DNA of 64,000 bases from Lytechinus pictus (taxonomy: Eukaryota > Echinodermata > Echinoidea > Temnopleuroida > Toxopneustidae): assembly GCF_037042905.1 (NCBI RefSeq), contig NC_087252.1:36581556-36645555 (forward strand), read 5' to 3'. Within the stretch, counting starts at the first letter, position 1, and each line of letters begins with the position of its first letter. Shown piece after piece: positions 24,676 through 30,600 of this stretch. The translations under genes and the position numbers were made by a program. The notes under the pieces were generated by a model. It saw only the letters and a list, made by a program, of their open reading frames with translations, ran no database searches and had not been told where the DNA came from.

Positions 24676-27600
24676 CGAGAGAGAGTCATAAAATACGTTG
24701 ACTGGTATTCTGATAATTAAACCTAGGTTTAATCCTATAATTTTAAACCGCGCTTTTATGGAATGCTGGGCTTCATAATATTTATTCCATAATTCATAAC
24801 TTTTATTAATTGATTAATTTGAATTCATATTTTGGTACTTTAACAATCTTCCCTTTTCATAAAGTTTTAATGCCTTTTTTGGCAACGGAATAAGAAAACC
24901 AAAACAAAGTTGGCAACGGACACTCTATTTAAAGTGTGATCTAAGTTAACCCTGGTTTAACTATAATCTTGAAAGCACCTATTGTGTTTAGGAATGTGCG
25001 TGCATTAGAGATGTTACAGATGACAACCATTTAAAATAAGTTGAGATTTTGTCGCAGGACGGAGTGCAGACTATCAGAGCGCTCCATAAATGTAAAAGGT
25101 TAACGGGACACCAAGGAAAGAGTATACAGTATTCCATTTTAATTACTTGTTTTATCTCGAGGCAAGATGACAAACTGGGTCCTGCGACACAAAGGGTTGT
25201 GATTAATCGCACGCCTGATTTTCACGATTGGTTATACATTGTATTCAAAGCAATCAATCGTAGAAAAAAAAACATGTTCTATGATCTTTGCTCCTGATTG
25301 TCGCACTCAGAGACAGAATGATACCAGTCAGTGGATGACTGGGTAGTTTCAATGGCTTGTGTCATAAGAAAAAAGGGAGTCGTAATAGTATTGAATGAAT
25401 CATGGAGAGTTCATTTCCAATAGGGGTTAGGTCCACTTACGGCCATTCTGAACAACAAAAAAAAACCTATACTGCAGTGTTTCTGAATTTAATAAACTCA
25501 CCATAGCATAAAACACTAACGTGTAAATGTAAAATGACGTTTAGAAAAACAAAATCGAGTGGTCTTTATTTTTTTTGCTTTATTGTTAACGATTGTTAAT
25601 TCTGTTCAAACTGAATTTTGGCACAAAAATAAACCAAAATTGCTCACTCGTTATCAACCAATGCATCATCATATGATTCATAAATGTTGAAATATAAGAA
25701 AGGTTAATAAATACGTCTGGTTCGGCTATATTTTTATATTGATTAGCAACCTATGGCTACTCATTTTACTAGCAAGGAGGTATATCGTAAGTTAGTAACA
25801 TTGTTACATGCTATACGTCTCTTTCGAGTCAATGTTCAAAAGTACATGTGTGATAAATGTTTTAACGATCTCAATTTTCAATAAAGTTAAACAACTATAT
25901 TCACACGAATTCATAATAAAAATAATAAGAAAAAAAAACCACGCGTGGCTATTGTTTTTTTCAAGTATAGACATGTTTTGTTGTTCTTTCCCTTTTCAAA
26001 CACTTGCAGATTTATATATATATATATACATATATATATGTATATATGAAATTTGTAAGTATTTGAAAAGGGAAAAAACAACAAAACATGTCTATACTTG
26101 ACAAAAAACACAAGAGCCACGCATGATTTTATTTTTTGGCCAATTGTTTCTTTTGTACCTCTGATACCTGAAGAAGGCCCAATTATGGCCGAAAGCTTGT
26201 GATTAAACTTGATGAACTGAACCCCGGCTACGACTCATTGGTTATTCTCGCTGTATCTATAGCATCCTCTCATTCAAATATAAATATATATATATACATA
26301 TATGTGTATATATATATATATGTGTGCGTGTGAGGGTGTGCGTGTGTGTATTCAACAGGGATACAAGGGTAATCAATTAACCCATATGTCAACTGTCGGT
26401 AAGGGAAAAACAATTTGGCTTCATTTTTTATTTCACTAAGATCGAGTATAAACATGATAAAGATGCTTGTTTAATCATAAGATTTGAGCAAGAAATAAGC
26501 GAATGAATAGATAAATAATTAAATACTTTGACTCAAGACTTGACAATAATGACAATGTTAAACAAAACAAAGATCAGAACGCAGAATAGAAGAATACAAA
26601 CATAATGAGCCTGTTGAGGTGACTTTTCTTATGTCAAATGAGATTCATGGTCAAAGTAATTGATTACGTAATAATATGTAACATGGTTGTGCTAAATATA
26701 CAGTGTATATCAATAAAAAAATACACTGTAAAAGTCCTGCGAATTGAAAAAGATTCAACATGGGAATACTTTTTACACCTAATTAGGTTTGGGTCTCATG
26801 GGGGGGGGGGGGGACGAATCAACAAAAAAGGCACTTAATATGTCAAAATTGGCATTTAGATGCGAACGGATAATTTCACAATGAGATTATCATCTGCGTA
26901 AAGCAGTTGTGTTATAGAAATCAACTTGAAAAAAAACCTTTTTGAGGTAATTTCTTATTGATAAAATATTCAGTGGGTCCCGCAAAAATACGGAACCGAG
27001 ATTTATTGATGATTTATCGTAACCTAATCACAAATACAACATACAAATGACCTACCATTGCCAAGCTTAGAATCTCTTCTTTCATCTGGAATTACTTAGA
27101 TTATTTCTCATTCACGCATTAGTGAGCTAAAAACAATTTGAAGAGGGGATACCAAAAAGTCACTTGGCGGGATGTATCTGGGTTTCAAAAATAAAACCAC
27201 ATTTAAAAATGTCAATATTTGTTTTTAATATTACACCTCAATAAACAGAAAATGGTCAAGAAATATAAAAGTTCTGGTTAGTGGAAATAAGGCTTTAATT
27301 TCAATAATTTCATAAAATGTAGAGGTTTTACAGGCTAGCGTTCAGACTCACTCGACACTCCGTTTTGTTGACGATCGGCTATGCATTAAGTCGTTTGTTA
27401 ACCGTGCAATTGCTTTTGTGGGAAACCGGTGAAACCACATATATTTATTGAAATTATGGAAATACATTCAATATTTTTTACTTCTTGACCACTGTGATTA
27501 GGGTATCAAATAAAAGAGCAGATATTGAAAATTTTCGGCATGTGATTTTCTTGTTGAAATTCAGATACCCCCAGCCATATGAGTTTTTGGTATCCTTTCT

Positions 27601-30600
27601 TCAAATTGTTTTTGCTCACTCATGCGTGAATGAGGAATAATCTAAGTAAACTTAATTTCAGATGAAAGAGGAAATTTTAGACTTTACATTGGTAGGCCAT
27701 TTGTCTATATATTGTATTTATGATTAAGCTATGATAAATCATCGCTAAATCTCGGTTTCGTTTTTTGGTGGGACGCACAAAATATTTAGATTTAAACAAA
27801 AATAAAATGTTAAGTTTTGAATCTCGCTTTTTGGACAATTATCGCGCAAATTAAAGTTAATGGACATTCTTGCAAGATGTTGCGAGCACAAATCGCGAGC
27901 TCAATTGTTGGACGTTTCATGTACTAATAAGACCTGGAAATTAAACATTTATCATGATAAAGATGTGTATCCAACTAAAGAATTGACGCAAGTGCGACGC
28001 GCAAGCTGAAATTTTAATATTCTGACCAAAAAGGAAGCTAGTCAGGACTGCATTAAGTGACTAATGCATAGGATATATATTCCACCAATCGAATTATGCG
28101 AGCGCGAAGCGCGAGCTTAAAATATTTGATATTTCAACCTGAAAACTTGACATTCGAAGCACTCTTTGTAACCAACAAGAACAGAATGAGTACCTTGCTT
28201 AACAAACGTTGATGCGAGCTCGAAGCGCGAGCTGAAAATGTGTGATATTCCAACCTATAAACTTTACATTATAAGCAATTTCGATAACCAAGAAAAGAAT
28301 GAGTACCTTACTAAACAATAATTGATGCGAGCGCAAAGCGAGAGAAAACAATTGTGTGATATTCTAAACCTAACATGTATTTTTTTTTTTCAAACAAGGT
28401 GTTTTATTCTGAAGAAAGAGCACATATCATTTTGAAAAAAAAGCATCTTTCCATTTTGAAAAGAAACATTTCTTTTCCTACTGGGATTTTTATTTTGGGG
28501 GAGGGGCAAGTGCCCCCTGCCCCCCCCCCCCCCTCCCTGTTACGCCGCCCCTGCTAAGCTGAAATAATAATTTTCAAACTGTGTTAAGGCGAAAACAAAC
28601 TGGCCGTGCGGGACATTTCTCATATTTTGCTTTGGCATTTTCAGCCAATTGAAATAAAACAAAATGTCAAAATATAGCTGTTAAATTAGCTATATTTTGA
28701 CATTTTGTATGACATTTGCCACTCAAATCAACTTTTCAATTCTAGGTCACAGAATCCTAACCTTTCTTTTGTGCGAGCTGGATTTGAGGACATAACTAAA
28801 TATAAACAAAAGTTTTGTTTCAGGCATCTTGAGCAGTTTTTACCAGGTTTTCATCATTTAGGTAAATTTATATTTCATATTTCATTTAATACTCGTTTTC
28901 CCACACTTTTTCCTAGGTATAATAATCACTGCTAGGTGTAAAGAAAACATCATCACGATCATGACGATGCCCTAGGTGTGTGAGGGTGGGGGTGCTTTGT
29001 CGCTTGACAAAGTGTTTTTGGCACCGAAACATGTTGGAAGAACTATCTTCAAATCAATTTTCTTAGCTAAGGTTCATGTGCTCTTTGTGTTTAACGTCTT
29101 ATTTTATCCATATAACTATTTTTGAGTTATGTGCACGTCTTTTTTTCACGAACTTTCTAAAGTAATTGAAGCTCATTCAAACGGAAAGTTATTATTATTA
29201 CTTTTTTTGTGAGGGAGCAGTTATATCATCATTCGCTTAAAAGGGATCTGTACCAATGTATAAACTCGGGAAAAGGCTTCAGGATGTTACAAATATATCA
29301 TTTCAAGGAATTAATTCTAAGTGATTTTTTTTATACGCATTGTATAGTCACCGAGTCATAATTGCTTACTTGAGCAGTATGGTTCCACATTGGACCAAGA
29401 ACCGCTTGGAAGGCACGTGCTGGTTAGGTCTGTGTTATTTGAGTAATAATTTGCATTGCATGTATATTGGATCACGTCACCGGGTGTGTAGAAGTCCTTC
29501 TGAGTCCCGTTCTCAATATCGCCATTGGCCGGGACAGGAGGGCTGGGACACGTGATGACTGCATTCAGAAAAAAAAAATGATTAAAAGGGACAGGTCTAC
29601 TAAGAAAAAAAAACAAACAATTGAAGTAAAATCGAATATTGATAAGTAATATTTTAGATTTGTACAAAATATTGAAGCTATTGATCAAAAGATTCAAAAA
29701 TTGACATATGTATGGAGAACAATTATATACAGTTGAGATTGTCGTAGTCAAATGTTAAGTTTACCTTAATCTAAACTGATTCGAATTATATAGGAGACAA
29801 AAGCCAAAAAAACTAATAATGCTGCAAAAAGTTAAATCTAAATCGGAAGTGGAATGACACAAATTCTGATATTTTGAAATATTGTATCTTTGACTGTTTT
29901 TTGGTTTGCCCATAATGCACATCATAAATGAATGAGTCGGTGACATCCCTCACTCTTTATTTTATTTTGCATTCCATCAATCAAATTTCCAGGGACCAAA
30001 ACGCCCTTCAATTAGGAATGAAAACACTTTTTTTTCCTTGTCAAATTTACTTCAGCATCCTCACCAAAAAAACCATTCCCAGGAATGATTTGTCGTTATG
30101 AAGCATAAACAATCAAAACCATTAAACATAAAGAAAAACACTGAAACAGAAGAAAGGTGATTTTAATGGATATTAAGTCATAACGTTTTCAAAACAAAGG
30201 TTTCAAAATTAGTTCTGATGTAATTGCAGCCCGCGTTTGGCTTGTATCATATGTAATCAATTGCTATTAACAAAAAACTATTGATAACTTAAAACTATGC
30301 TTATTTTGGGAAGAGAGTTTCCAAAGACCCAGGAAATCCCCTTTCATTGTAATTCATATACGGCTGCGAAGTTCCATTAGCCAATTAACTTTTGATTTTC
30401 CAATCAAAAAGGGCTACGCGAAGACCAAAGCGGGGAGGGGGGTTAAAAGGATATTTTTCCGGGGGAAAAATCTAAACACTGGTAAAGACCATTATCTCTG
30501 CAAATGAATTGCCCCTCAGCTTGTGCTATACATCAATTTAAAGCTTGAGAAACAGTTCATATGGGTTATTAAAACATTATAATATGATAATATTCTGTCT

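Noticed and set aside
27860..28370. CRISPR-like array of spaced repeats
   Set aside because: Units are degenerate, spacers are also related, and the context is a eukaryotic intron.
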